Positions 25,049 through 33,955 of a DNA stretch of 64,000 nt are shown piece by piece (the stretch's first letter is position 1; the number at the start of each line of letters is the position of its first letter). Position numbers and translations under genes: made by a program. The notes under the pieces are model-generated. The model searched no databases. It worked only from the letters and a program-made list of their open reading frames with translations, and was not told the DNA's origin. The stretch covers positions 496,001 to 560,000 of the forward strand of contig NZ_RJTX01000001.1 in the NCBI RefSeq assembly GCF_003729955.1. The letters are read 5' to 3'. This DNA is from Chryseobacterium daecheongense. GTDB lineage: Bacteria > Bacteroidota > Bacteroidia > Flavobacteriales > Weeksellaceae.

Positions 25049-25705
25049 ATGTCTAAGAAGAGTTTTTTCCAGCGCAACAGCCTGAGTATTGTTTTGATAA
25101 CATTAATGCTGATTTGTTTAACCGCACAGTTTTTCACAGGCTGGAAAACAGAAAATAAAGAACTGGCGGAAAACGGAGAAGCCGCACTCAGCATAGGAGA
25201 ATATGTGCAAAGCGGTCATTTTATCCAGGCAACTTTTGAAAACTGGGAAAGTGAATTTCTACAGATGATGCTGTATATTTTGCTTACCGTCTCCTTAAGG
25301 CAGATTGGTTCCAGTGAATCCAAATCCATGGAAGGCGAAGAAGATGTGGATAAAGAACCGGAGCCGCATCCCAATGCACCGTGGCCTGTAAAAAAAGGAG
25401 GATTCTGGCTTGCAATTTATCAACACTCATTGTCACTGGCTTTTGCTATTTTATTTATCATCAGCTTTATTCTTCATTTTTATGGAAGCCTTAAAGATTT
25501 CAATACCGAGCAAATCTCAAAAAATGAGCCTGTAGTGAGTGCCAAAGAATACATTACGGAATCCCGTTTCTGGTTTGAATCCTTCCAAAACTGGCAGAGC
25601 GAATTTTTAGCCGTAGCATCCATTGTTATTCTGTCTATATGGCTCCGGGAAAAAGGTTCCCCGGAATCCAAGCCGGTAGATATGCCACATAATGAAAACC
25701 CATAA
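25049..25705 (+). CDS. DUF6766-type membrane protein with internal duplication
   Basis: A 218-residue inner-membrane protein with about four helices in two similar halves. SLSIVLITLMLICLTAQFF / NWESEFLQMMLYILLTVSL / RQIGSSESK in the first half match SLSLAFAILFIISFILHFY / NWQSEFLAVASIVILSIWL / REKGSPESK in the second. The conserved W-x-SEF segment before each second helix is the family hallmark. The function is unknown. These proteins cluster with stress genes. It follows the FAD-Rieske gene by 16 bases and is the last gene of the run. Confidence 0.8.
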   Translation: MSKKSFFQRNSLSIVLITLMLICLTAQFFTGWKTENKELAENGEAALSIGEYVQSGHFIQATFENWESEFLQMMLYILLTVSLRQIGSSESKSMEGEEDVDKEPEPHPNAPWPVKKGGFWLAIYQHSLSLAFAILFIISFILHFYGSLKDFNTEQISKNEPVVSAKEYITESRFWFESFQNWQSEFLAVASIVILSIWLREKGSPESKPVDMPHNENP

Positions 25706-25735
25706 AAAACAAAAGCTCCCCAATACCTGGAGAGC
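25704..25735 (-). terminator. Terminator of the PPOX stress-protein gene
   Basis: On the minus strand GCTCTCC-(7-base loop)-GGGGAGC (one G-U pair) is followed by TTTTGTTTTTT. It ends the gene at 25759-26265 and lies between two convergent genes. Confidence 0.8.
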
Positions 25736-25758
25736 CTTTGCCATATCGAAATGATTGA

Positions 25759-26265
25759 TTATATCGTTGCGTTGCCTTCTACACCGTCAGCATTATTCGT
25801 TTTTATCCCGGTGATTGCTGAAGTTACGAAACTTAATAAGCTTACTAGTTTACCGGCTCTTGTATCCCAATAATAACTGTCTTTAGGTTCCACGCGGATA
25901 ATGGATACATTCGGATCATCTTTACCGTCAAACCACGGTTTGGCCATCACAGACCATTTTTCCTCAATGGTAGCCTTATCGGTATATACTGAAGCGGTTC
26001 CATACACAGAAAGATACTGTGAATCATCGTTATTCATAAAGAAGAGCTGCACTCTGCGGTCTTCCTTGATTTCAAAATTCTTATTACTGGCTTCACTGCT
26101 GATGAACCATAAATTTCCACTGTCGTCCGCTTCCTTTAAAGTCATAGGGCGGGAATTCACGGGTACTTTTTCCAATTCCGTACAAAACATACAGATTCTG
26201 GCGTTCGTCGCAAGTTCCTGTATCTTTTTAATGGCCTCAAGATGGGTAAGATTTTGTGTTGACAT
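25759..26265 (-). CDS. Pyridoxamine 5'-phosphate oxidase-fold general stress protein
   Basis: The 168-residue split-barrel flavin-binding protein is of the general stress protein 26 type: MCTELEKVPVNSRPMTL-like strand (actual ICMFCTELEKVPVNSRPM), GNLWFISSEASNKN, RRVQLFFMNNDDSQYLSVYGTASV, and the typical KPWFDGKDDPNVSIIRVEP. It binds FMN or related cofactors and is stress-induced in several phyla; the physiological substrate is uncertain. Monocistronic, with its own terminator. It is convergent to the stress operon and is its right-hand boundary. Confidence 0.9.
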   Translation of the reverse strand: MSTQNLTHLEAIKKIQELATNARICMFCTELEKVPVNSRPMTLKEADDSGNLWFISSEASNKNFEIKEDRRVQLFFMNNDDSQYLSVYGTASVYTDKATIEEKWSVMAKPWFDGKDDPNVSIIRVEPKDSYYWDTRAGKLVSLLSFVTSAITGIKTNNADGVEGNATI

Positions 26266-26417
26266 AATATTAATATTTTAAGTGATGAGTTGAAAGAAAT
26301 ACAGCATTATACCGGATAATGCATAGATATCAATTACACTTCAAAAACCTGACCAAATATTTTTAATATGAGATGTAGAAAAGGATTTAATAATTATTAC
26401 TTTTATCAGCTTATTAT

Positions 26418-27908
26418 CTATCTTATCAATGCTTTTGCATTGTTAGCAAGAATCCGAACACTGTTTTCCATTTCTTCAAAAGTAAGATGCCCATATCCCA
26501 AACGCATGGCAGTAAGCTCTCTATTCTGATATAATAGGGTTTTGGGCAAAAAAAGATTATCCTGAGAGCATTTACGGCTCAGCTGCATCAGATTGAGAGG
26601 AACTTTCCATTCGATCCAGACAGCCAATCCTCCGGAAGGTTTACGAAAATCAATATAATCTCCCAAATGTTCATTCAACAATTCTATAAAACGGTCTCTT
26701 CTTTCCTGGTAAACTTTTAATGATTTCTTTAAATAACGGTGGATTTCCCCTTCCGCAATCATTTCTCCTAAAACCTGCTCCATGAGAATATCCCCCTGCC
26801 GGTCGATAATTCCTAAATATTTCCGCATTTCAGTCATCAGATTTTCAGGCGCTACAATAAAGCCTGTTCTAAATCCGGGAGCCAGAGATTTCCCAAAAGT
26901 ACCGGTATAAATCACCATTCCTGTAGTATCTGCACTGGCCAAAGGAAGGATGGGACTCTTATCATAATGAAAATCATAGTCATAATCATCTTCAAGAATG
27001 GCAAATCCAAATTCGTTCGCCAGATTGAGCAGCTCCAGTCTTCTTTGGGCACTTAAGGTCACGGTAGTAGGATAGTGGTGATGTGGAGTAAGGTAGAGCA
27101 TCCTGATCTTTTGCTTTTTACAGATTTCCCGGACTCCGTCTACACTGAGGCCTTCATCGTCGATGGGGACAGAAAGTATTTTTACTCCCTTTTTCTGAAA
27201 GATCATATTCACGGAAAAATAGCTCAAATCACCTACCAATACAACATCTCCCTCCGAAAGCAGTATTTCCGAAGCAATAAAGATGCTCATTTCAGTACTT
27301 CTCGTGATCAGAAGATTATTTTTTGAAATAGCTAAACCCCGTGATAAATTCAGATAATTGGCAAGATTTTTTTTGAAAAATTCACTTCCATCATGGTTAT
27401 AATGTCCCAACATTTTATAGTGCCCTTTCCGTTTCATAATAGAGCTGTAAATCCGGGAGTGCTGATCAATTTGCGTTAAGCGGATATCCGGAACCCCGTC
27501 GTTGAACATATACTGGCAATCGGAATGTTCAAAAGGGTTATCTAAAATATTGGTAGTTTTAAATGAAAAGCCCGTCGATGAGGGATATAGTTGAAGATTG
27601 TTTTTGTTAAAGTTCCCAATTTTTAGAGGTTTTTCCTCATTTTTCCCGATAACGAAGGTTCCTTTATTAGGTAAACTTTCTACCCAGCCTTGTGCAAACA
27701 GTTCATCATATACTGCCACGATTGTATTTCTATGCACTTCCAAAATGCTGCTTAAAGCTCTCGTTCCAGGAAGCTTTGTTCCTAAGGGAAGCGACCCTCT
27801 CTGTATTGCATTGATCAATTGATGAGCCACCTGCATATAAATAGCAGTATCTGATTTTCTATCGATTTTAATAAAACTTTGATAAGGAGCTTCAACCGGA
27901 CTATCCAT
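26418..27908 (-). CDS. MocR/PdxR-type regulator: GntR HTH with aminotransferase domain
   Basis: The 496-residue protein has a GntR winged HTH at residues 15-90 (GTKLPGTRALSSILEVHRNTIVAVYDEL). A fold-type I aminotransferase domain follows, with the PLP lysine in YTGTFGKSLAPGFRTGF and the segment AILEDDYDYDFHYD. It is of the PdxR subtype (EDDYDYDFHYD is typical), whose known members respond to PLP. It is divergent from the biotin operon over only 65 bases, so it is the natural candidate regulator of that operon. BioF and BioA are themselves PLP enzymes, which makes a PLP-sensing input plausible, but this is inference. Confidence 0.9.
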   Translation of the reverse strand: MDSPVEAPYQSFIKIDRKSDTAIYMQVAHQLINAIQRGSLPLGTKLPGTRALSSILEVHRNTIVAVYDELFAQGWVESLPNKGTFVIGKNEEKPLKIGNFNKNNLQLYPSSTGFSFKTTNILDNPFEHSDCQYMFNDGVPDIRLTQIDQHSRIYSSIMKRKGHYKMLGHYNHDGSEFFKKNLANYLNLSRGLAISKNNLLITRSTEMSIFIASEILLSEGDVVLVGDLSYFSVNMIFQKKGVKILSVPIDDEGLSVDGVREICKKQKIRMLYLTPHHHYPTTVTLSAQRRLELLNLANEFGFAILEDDYDYDFHYDKSPILPLASADTTGMVIYTGTFGKSLAPGFRTGFIVAPENLMTEMRKYLGIIDRQGDILMEQVLGEMIAEGEIHRYLKKSLKVYQERRDRFIELLNEHLGDYIDFRKPSGGLAVWIEWKVPLNLMQLSRKCSQDNLFLPKTLLYQNRELTAMRLGYGHLTFEEMENSVRILANNAKALIR

Positions 27909-27920
27909 AAACTAAAAACT

Positions 27921-27956
27921 GGCACCATATAACCATCCGGCAATATACTACATTTG
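27921..27956 (+). promoter_or_regulatory. Biotin operon promoter with possible MocR direct repeats
   Basis: A perfect -7 element TACATTTG lies at 27949-27956, 18 bases before the first ATG of the operon. Upstream, GGCACCATATAAC and GGCAATATAC form an imperfect direct repeat, the type of site MocR dimers use. Assignment of the repeat is inference. Confidence 0.55.
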
Positions 27957-27973
27957 GCCTAAAATAAAAAACA

Positions 27974-28588
27974 ATGACATTCTCTCATCTATTGCAAAGA
28001 ATTGTACAGAATCATGAAGTCCACGCCAAATGGCTGAATACGCTTTCTTTTATGGAAAATGCAGGAGCGAGGAAAATATCCGCTTGCGAACATCATTCTA
28101 AAGTGAACCTGATTCAATTAAAACATGCTGCTGAAGAACACCGTCATGCGTATTACCTCAAAAAACAGATTGGAAAAATCAATCCGGAACTGTGTCAAAC
28201 TTACGAAAGCGTTGAGCTGCTTGCTTCCCATGCCACCAGACAATACTTGCATTCATTGGATATCCGGACCTGCCGTTATCTTCAGGACACTTTTCAGCTT
28301 ACTAAAGAAGAACTGAAATATGCGGCTTATCTGTTTGTAACCTATGCGATAGAAGTTCGTGCTGATGAACTGTATCCGGTCTATCAGGATATACTGACCA
28401 AAGAATCCTCAAAAATTATGGTGAAATCCATCATTCTGGAAGAAGAAGGACATTTGGAAGAAATGATCAGTCAACTCGATGATTTTTCACCAGACTGGAA
28501 ATCACATGCAGATCATATCCTGAAAATTGAACAGAAACTTCATGATCAGTGGATTGGTGCAATTACTCAGGAAGTAGAATATGAGTAA
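27974..28588 (+). CDS. Ferritin-like putative di-iron protein, first gene of the biotin operon
   Basis: The 204-residue, mostly helical soluble protein has the complete ferritin-like di-iron ligand pattern: E28 (FMENAGARKI), E55-x2-H58 (AAEEHRHAYYL), E127 (YAIEVRADEL) and E157-x2-H160 (ILEEEGHLEEMI). Spacing (28, 55/58, 127, 157/160) is close to that of aldehyde-deformylating oxygenase and related oxygenases. It overlaps bioF by eight bases, so it is translationally coupled to biotin synthesis. The operon has no bioC, bioH or bioI. A role in making or trimming the pimelate moiety by O2 chemistry is my inference; iron storage or rubrerythrin-like protection are alternatives. Confidence 0.8.
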   Translation: MTFSHLLQRIVQNHEVHAKWLNTLSFMENAGARKISACEHHSKVNLIQLKHAAEEHRHAYYLKKQIGKINPELCQTYESVELLASHATRQYLHSLDIRTCRYLQDTFQLTKEELKYAAYLFVTYAIEVRADELYPVYQDILTKESSKIMVKSIILEEEGHLEEMISQLDDFSPDWKSHADHILKIEQKLHDQWIGAITQEVEYE

Positions 28589-29687
28589 TACCAGTCATTA
28601 TTTTCAAACGGCATTAAACAAAAGGAGAGAAGAGGGAATCTTAAGATCATTACGCCCGCCAACTCACGGAATAGATTTTTATTCTAATGATTATCTTGGA
28701 CTGGCCAGAAATGCAGAGCTACAAAACATATTGCTGCAACAAATCACTGAAACCCCCGAATTATTAGCCGGAAGTACGGGTTCAAGATTGATCAGTGGAA
28801 ACAGCATCGAAGCCCTGACAACTGAAAAATTGATTGCAGACCAACATCAATATCCTTCTGCATTACTTTTTCAATCAGGGTATAATGCCAATTTAGCTTT
28901 ATTATCCGCTTTGCCCAATCGTCATGACATCATTATTATGGATGAATTGGTTCATCGTTCAGTACACGATGCCTGCAGAATGTCTCATGCTACAAAACTA
29001 AAATTCAGGCATAATGACCTTGACAACTTAGAAGAGAAGCTAAAAAAACAGAAAGGACACTGCTATATTGCTGTTGAGAGCCTGTATTCTATGGATGGCG
29101 ATCTGGCCCCACTTCAGGAAATTGCTGCATTAGCTGAAAAATATTCCGCTTCTTTATTGGTGGATGAAGCCCACGCTTTCGGTGTCTTTGGAAATGGATT
29201 GGTTTGCCAACAACAGTTGCAGGATAAAGTCTTAGCAACAGTCGTAACGTATGGAAAAGCACTTGGAGCTCATGGCGCCGCTATATTAACGAATGAATTA
29301 ATTAAAGATTACCTGATCAATTTTGCATCACCCTTTATTTACAGTACATCGCCGCAGGATTGGCAATGGAGAATGATCAAAAATAATTACAGCTATCTCA
29401 AAAGCAACGATCTATCAACCCAACTAATGGAAAATATCAGAACGTTCCGCAAGCAGGGGTTATCAACCCTTTCATCTGAAAGCAGCCCTATACAGGCCGT
29501 TGTTATTCCTGACATCATGAAGTTAAAAAATGTACAGCAAGTATTATTAGAAAAAGGATTTCTCACTTATGCCGTATACAGTCCGACTGTGAAACCAGGA
29601 ACAGAAAGGCTTCGAATCTGCCTGCATAGCTTCAATACTGAAAAAGAGATCATAGAACTAACCCAAATTATTCAACATCACATCTGA
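28581..29687 (+). CDS. bioF: 8-amino-7-oxononanoate synthase
   Basis: Condenses pimeloyl-CoA/ACP with alanine, the first committed biotin ring step; cytoplasmic PLP enzyme. Motifs: HGIDFYSNDYLGLARN, GSTGSRLISGN, ESLYSMDGDLAPL, LVDEAHAFGVFG (cofactor Asp), and TYGKALGAHGA with the PLP lysine. The length of 368 is slightly short of the E. coli enzyme but complete. The start overlaps the di-iron gene by eight bases, and its TGA overlaps the bioD ATG by one base. Confidence 0.95.
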   Translation: MSNTSHYFQTALNKRREEGILRSLRPPTHGIDFYSNDYLGLARNAELQNILLQQITETPELLAGSTGSRLISGNSIEALTTEKLIADQHQYPSALLFQSGYNANLALLSALPNRHDIIIMDELVHRSVHDACRMSHATKLKFRHNDLDNLEEKLKKQKGHCYIAVESLYSMDGDLAPLQEIAALAEKYSASLLVDEAHAFGVFGNGLVCQQQLQDKVLATVVTYGKALGAHGAAILTNELIKDYLINFASPFIYSTSPQDWQWRMIKNNYSYLKSNDLSTQLMENIRTFRKQGLSTLSSESSPIQAVVIPDIMKLKNVQQVLLEKGFLTYAVYSPTVKPGTERLRICLHSFNTEKEIIELTQIIQHHI

Positions 29688-30304
29688 TGAAAGAGAGACT
29701 TTTCATAACGGGAATAGGAACCGGAGTAGGTAAGACCATCTGCTCTGCGGTTCTGACCCGGTATTTTGATGCCGATTACTGGAAACCCATACAATCCGGC
29801 GATTTGCATTATACAGACAGTATGACTGTAAAAGACCTGACAGGAAATCATATTTTCTGTCATCCGGAAACATATCGTTTACAATTGGCAGCATCTCCGC
29901 ATCAGTCTGCGGCAGAAGAAGGAATAACTATTACTATCAATGATTTCAACATACCTGAAACTCAAAAATCTTTAATTGTAGAAGGAGCAGGAGGATTAAT
30001 GGTTCCACTATCCGATACAGAGTTCATTATTGACCTGATCGAGAAACTGAAACTCCCTGTAGCTCTTGTTATAAAGAACTATCTGGGATGTATCAATCAC
30101 AGTCTGCTTTCCATGATGACAATAAAACAAAGAGGACTACATTTAAAATATGTCATTCTTAACGGGGCATTTCCTACAGATACAGAACGTATTATCTGCA
30201 ATCATATAGAAAAAGAGACTGCCATTATCAGAATACCGGAACTCAACACCTTAACCCAAGAAAATATTGACACAGCATTAGAAAATTTAGAAATTATACA
30301 ATGA
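29687..30304 (+). CDS. bioD: ATP-dependent dethiobiotin synthetase
   Basis: Closes the ureido ring of dethiobiotin from 7,8-diaminopelargonate, CO2 and ATP. The 205-residue protein has the P-loop [20 protein letters not shown] near the N-terminus, the substrate segment YWKPIQSGD and the magnesium/acid loop [13 protein letters not shown]. The start overlaps the bioF stop by one base and the end overlaps bioB by four. Confidence 0.94.
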   Translation: MKERLFITGIGTGVGKTICSAVLTRYFDADYWKPIQSGDLHYTDSMTVKDLTGNHIFCHPETYRLQLAASPHQSAAEEGITITINDFNIPETQKSLIVEGAGGLMVPLSDTEFIIDLIEKLKLPVALVIKNYLGCINHSLLSMMTIKQRGLHLKYVILNGAFPTDTERIICNHIEKETAIIRIPELNTLTQENIDTALENLEIIQ

Positions 30305-31299
30305 ATCAAAAAACAGAACTTAGGAATAATTGGACCAAAGAAGAAATAGAGGCCATTTATCATTTGCCTTTAATGGAGCTTATCTATAAAGCGGCCACCG
30401 TACATCGTGAATGGCATGATCCTTCAGAAGTACAGATCTGCACCTTGTTATCCATCAAAACAGGTGGTTGCCCGGAAGACTGCTCTTATTGTGGACAAGC
30501 TGCACGTTATCATACCAATATTAAAGTACAGGCTCTTCTGCCTACTGAAACCGTTATAGAGCATGCGAGAAAAGCTAAAGAAAGCGGTTCATCCCGTTTC
30601 TGTATGGCGGCAGCATGGAGAGAAGTACGTGATAACAGGGATTTTGACCGGGTAATTGATATGGTAAAAGGGGTGAACGATCTGGGACTGGAAGTTTGTT
30701 GTACCCTTGGAATGTTAACGGAAGAGCAAGCTGCCCGCCTTCAGGAGGCCGGACTACATGCATATAATCATAATCTGGATACTTCGGAACAGTATTATGA
30801 AGAAATCATTTCCACCCGTACTTTCGATAACCGCATCAACACTATAAACAATGTAAGAAAAGCGGGAATTACCGTTTGTTCAGGAGGTATTATCGGATTA
30901 GGGGAAACGCACAGAGACAGAATATCCATGATTCTCACGTTGGCGACCATGCCCAAACACCCTGATTCCGTTCCTGTCAATGCCTTAGCCAGAGTAGCAG
31001 GAACTCCTTTGGAAAACAATCCTAAAGTAGATACCTGGGAAATGGTAAGAATGATCGCTACGGCAAGAATTGTAATGCCGGCTTCTGTTATCCGCTTAAG
31101 CGCTGGACGTATAGAAATGGATGAAACGGAACAAGCATGGTGCTTTATGGCCGGAGCCAATTCCATATTCACGGGAGAAAGAGAAACCTTATTGGTAACT
31201 CCAAATCCGGGAGTTTCCGAAGATATGCAGATGCTTACAAATTTAGGACTAAAGCCAATGGTTAAAGAAAGTGTACCAGCAACATGCACAACGAACTAA
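30301..31299 (+). CDS. bioB: Biotin synthase (radical SAM)
   Basis: Inserts sulfur into dethiobiotin using S-adenosylmethionine radicals. The 332-residue protein has the radical SAM cysteines C57, C61 and C64 in [15 protein letters not shown]. The [2Fe-2S] cluster ligands lie in [16 protein letters not shown] and [12 protein letters not shown], and the RLSAGR segment carries the arginine ligand. It overlaps bioD by four bases and bioA by sixteen. Confidence 0.96.
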   Translation: MNQKTELRNNWTKEEIEAIYHLPLMELIYKAATVHREWHDPSEVQICTLLSIKTGGCPEDCSYCGQAARYHTNIKVQALLPTETVIEHARKAKESGSSRFCMAAAWREVRDNRDFDRVIDMVKGVNDLGLEVCCTLGMLTEEQAARLQEAGLHAYNHNLDTSEQYYEEIISTRTFDNRINTINNVRKAGITVCSGGIIGLGETHRDRISMILTLATMPKHPDSVPVNALARVAGTPLENNPKVDTWEMVRMIATARIVMPASVIRLSAGRIEMDETEQAWCFMAGANSIFTGERETLLVTPNPGVSEDMQMLTNLGLKPMVKESVPATCTTN

Positions 31300-32603
31300 A
31301 AAACAGAGACAAAGCGGTTAACTGGCATCCCTATACTCAAATGCAGACAGCAAAGGATGCCATTCCTATTGTCCGCGGAAAAGGAGTTTATTTATACGAT
31401 AATGAGGGCAGAGAATATATAGATGCCATTTCTTCATGGTGGGTGACGCTTCATGGGCATGCCCATCCTCATATCGCTCAACGTGTAGGTGAACAACTGA
31501 ACACACTGGAACAGGTCATTTTTGCAGGCTTCACGCACGAACCGGCTATTCATCTTTCGGAAAACCTGCTGAAATTGCTTCCTGAAAACCAACAGAAAGT
31601 CTTCTATTCCGATAATGGTTCCACAGCTGTTGAAGTTGCATTAAAAATGTGTATTCAATATGCCCACAATCGTGGAAAAGAAAAAACAAAAATACTGGCG
31701 TTCAAAAATGCTTATCATGGAGATACATTTGGAGCCATGTCTGTAAGTGGAAGAAGTGTCTGGACGCAGCCATTTAAAGATTTACTTTTTGATGTAGTCT
31801 TTGTAGATGTTCCCACACCTGAAAATTTAGAGTATGTAAAACATATAATTCTTGAGCTTAAAGACGAAATCGCCTGTTTTATCTATGAACCTTTAGTACA
31901 GGGAGCTGCGGGAATGCTTATGCATAACGCAGAAGATCTTAGTGAGCTGATGAAATTCTGCAGAATGCAGGAAATACTGATGATACAGGATGAAGTGTTT
32001 ACGGGATTCGGACGGACCGGGAAATTATTCGCTGCCGATCATTTATCTGAACAACCAGATATCATGTGCTTTTCAAAAGGCTTAACAGGAGGTACAATGC
32101 CTATGGGGGTTACCACCTGTTCTGATGACATTTATAATACTTTTTTGTCTGACGATAAATATAAAACACTTTTTCACGGTCATTCATTTACGGCTAATCC
32201 TTTAGCCTGTTCAGCCGCTTTGGCGAGTATGGAATTGTTGTTATCGGAATCCACTCAGTCCAACATTCAGCGCATAACAGAAAAGCACCGTCAGTTTGCA
32301 AAAGTTCTCAGCACCCTGGATCAGGTTGAAAACGTAAGACAAACCGGGACTATTCTTGCCTGGGAATATACAACAGGAAAAGAAACTTCTTATTTTAATG
32401 AAATCGGGAAACTGCTGTATGAAGAGTTTCTTCAAACAGGAATTCTTATTCGTCCCTTAGGAAATATTCTGTATCTGGTGCCTCCTTATTGCATTACTGA
32501 AGAAGAGCTTGATATTGTATATGCCCAGATCATAAAGATCAGTTCCAGTTTTGAGTATCCGAAAACGGCTGATGCACCGGCAAACTTCCTACAGGAAAAA
32601 TAA
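31284..32603 (+). CDS. bioA: Adenosylmethionine-8-amino-7-oxononanoate aminotransferase
   Basis: Transaminates KAPA to 7,8-diaminopelargonate with SAM as amino donor; PLP enzyme, 439 residues. Motifs: [59 protein letters not shown] and the lysine segment [14 protein letters not shown]. It is the last gene of the operon. Its 3' end overlaps tail-to-tail by 65 bases with the convergent PPC-domain gene. Confidence 0.95.
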   Translation: MHNELKNRDKAVNWHPYTQMQTAKDAIPIVRGKGVYLYDNEGREYIDAISSWWVTLHGHAHPHIAQRVGEQLNTLEQVIFAGFTHEPAIHLSENLLKLLPENQQKVFYSDNGSTAVEVALKMCIQYAHNRGKEKTKILAFKNAYHGDTFGAMSVSGRSVWTQPFKDLLFDVVFVDVPTPENLEYVKHIILELKDEIACFIYEPLVQGAAGMLMHNAEDLSELMKFCRMQEILMIQDEVFTGFGRTGKLFAADHLSEQPDIMCFSKGLTGGTMPMGVTTCSDDIYNTFLSDDKYKTLFHGHSFTANPLACSAALASMELLLSESTQSNIQRITEKHRQFAKVLSTLDQVENVRQTGTILAWEYTTGKETSYFNEIGKLLYEEFLQTGILIRPLGNILYLVPPYCITEEELDIVYAQIIKISSSFEYPKTADAPANFLQEK

Positions 32604-32979
32604 AGAAATTATTCATACCACTGATCGTAGCCTCCAAAAGCTGGCCTGAAAGAGTAGTATGACTTTCTTTTTTCAGAATCACATCAAGAAACAATTTTAT
32701 TTCTCCATGAATCATGAAGAAATTACCCAGAATATTAATAATTGTATTGTGATTGAAAAATTCTCCATGTTCATTGTGTTTTTTGTGAGGATTGAAAAAA
32801 TTCATGATGAGATCATCCGCAATACCTGCCCCGGAAATCTTACCCGCTATGATTTTCTGCTCCATAATAAAATGAGTCAGTCCGGTTATGATACTGACTC
32901 CTTCGTTAATATTCACAATATAAACATTCTCAATTTTCCTGGCCATCCAAAAACGGCCCCGTAAAAGCTGTACATCCAT
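32539..32979 (-). CDS. PPC (DUF296) domain protein, divergent
   Basis: The 146-residue protein matches the prokaryotic PPC/DUF296 domain: GVSIITGLTHFIMEQKIIAGKISGAG..., the strand INILGNFFMIHGEI, and [17 protein letters not shown]. The histidines that normally bind metal (HxH and GGH) are replaced here (LFLDVIL, LSGQLLEA). Prokaryotic PPC proteins are trimers of unknown function. The start may be the ATG at 32946 (MARKIEN). The gene overlaps the 3' end of bioA on the other strand and lies 18 bases after the Crp/Fnr gene on its own strand, so it is probably co-transcribed with that regulator. Confidence 0.7.
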   Translation of the reverse strand: MDVQLLRGRFWMARKIENVYIVNINEGVSIITGLTHFIMEQKIIAGKISGAGIADDLIMNFFNPHKKHNEHGEFFNHNTIINILGNFFMIHGEIKLFLDVILKKESHTTLSGQLLEATISGMNNFFIFPVGSLPVHQPFSDTQNWN

Positions 32980-32997
32980 ATAAAGATGATGAAAGTC

Positions 32998-33591
32998 TTA
33001 ATAGTAGATTTTCCTATTTTGTATTTTCAATGCTTTATTTTTTTCCATATTCTTGATCACCCTGATAACGGTTTCCACTCTTAAACCTGTCAGTGAAGCC
33101 ATTTGCTGTCTTGTTAAAGGAACCTGGAAAGAATAGGGGCTTTTATCTTCATGGTAGCTTTTGAGGTAATCCATGAACAATTTCAATTTGGCTTCCGGAT
33201 TTTGAAAAGACAGATTATACAGCATGATATACTTATAATACATTCTCTCCGCAAGACACTGATAAATATTGGAACATACTTCAGGATTTTCCTGAATCAG
33301 CTTTAAAAAATGAGATTTGGGTAATTTGATAATGCTGGAATCTTCAATAGCTACAGCATTCATAGGATAAGGCCTGTCTATAAAAAGCAGTGATTCTCCG
33401 AAACTTTGACCGTCCGAAAAAAGATTCTGAATAAATTCTTTACCATCTTCATTATAATTATTCAGTTTTACCTTACCTTGCATAATCTGGAAATAATAAA
33501 GCGGAAATTCTCCTTCCCGGAAAATAGTTTCATTCGCTTCATACCTTCTAATTTCTCCTCCTAATGAAAAAAGTAAATCCTCAGTTATCAT
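32998..33591 (-). CDS. Crp/Fnr family regulator (paralogue C)
   Basis: The 197-residue regulator is close to the proteins at 13393 and 14050 (EGEFPLYYFQIMQGKVKLNN; SDGQSFGESLLFIDRPYPMNA). Its recognition helix LTGLRVETVIRVIKNME keeps the Arg that paralogue A lacks. The Fnr-like VET..R pattern suits TGA half-sites. No Fnr-type cluster cysteines are present. A Crp/Fnr-type operator (33771-33790) lies about 180 bases upstream but drives transcription away from this gene. It is a candidate activator of the four-site regulon described in the findings. Confidence 0.9.
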   Translation of the reverse strand: MITEDLLFSLGGEIRRYEANETIFREGEFPLYYFQIMQGKVKLNNYNEDGKEFIQNLFSDGQSFGESLLFIDRPYPMNAVAIEDSSIIKLPKSHFLKLIQENPEVCSNIYQCLAERMYYKYIMLYNLSFQNPEAKLKLFMDYLKSYHEDKSPYSFQVPLTRQQMASLTGLRVETVIRVIKNMEKNKALKIQNRKIYY

Positions 33592-33770
33592 TTTATTAAT
33601 TTATAAATGTTAGTTTAATCAGGCTTTTGCCCACTTTTAAGACTATATTTTCTCAATTTTATAAAATAATAAAGAACGGTTTTTTTCTATGAAACACCAT
33701 CAAAGAATATACCACATATCTACCACAAATAATCAAATATTTTTGAATATCTTTTAAAAACCTTTGTATT

Positions 33771-33818
33771 TTTATTGATTATGATCATAAAAAACAATCA
33801 TAAAACCTTATATTTTTG
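33771..33818 (+). promoter_or_regulatory. Crp/Fnr-type operator with perfect -7 element
   Basis: TTATTGATTATGATCATAAA contains TGA-N6-TCA centred at 33781.5. The left half is Fnr-like (TTGAT) and the right half matches the other sites (ATCATAAA). The -7 element TATTTTTG (33811-33818) ends exactly 36.5 bases from the centre, the same geometry as at 14682 and 43588. Confidence 0.65.
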
Positions 33819-33844
33819 ATGTCACAATAATAGAGAAGTTTTCA

Positions 33845-33955
33845 ATGTCTTTTTTTAAAGTGTCGCGTGGTATGTATGTGGTATTTCAATTCGAGAAAAT
33901 TTTAATCATTTTTTCTTTCTTTGTTCTTCATATTAAATTTTTATTAAATTCCTGA
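33845..33955 (+). CDS. Possible small hydrophobic protein, 36 residues
   Basis: The open frame begins MSFFKVSRGMYVVFQ and continues as a hydrophobic stretch (ILIIFSFFVL) that could span a membrane. The ATG lies about 21 bases past the predicted transcription start of the operator-controlled promoter. There is no homology evidence, and AT-rich DNA makes chance frames common. Confidence 0.2.
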   Translation: MSFFKVSRGMYVVFQFEKILIIFSFFVLHIKFLLNS

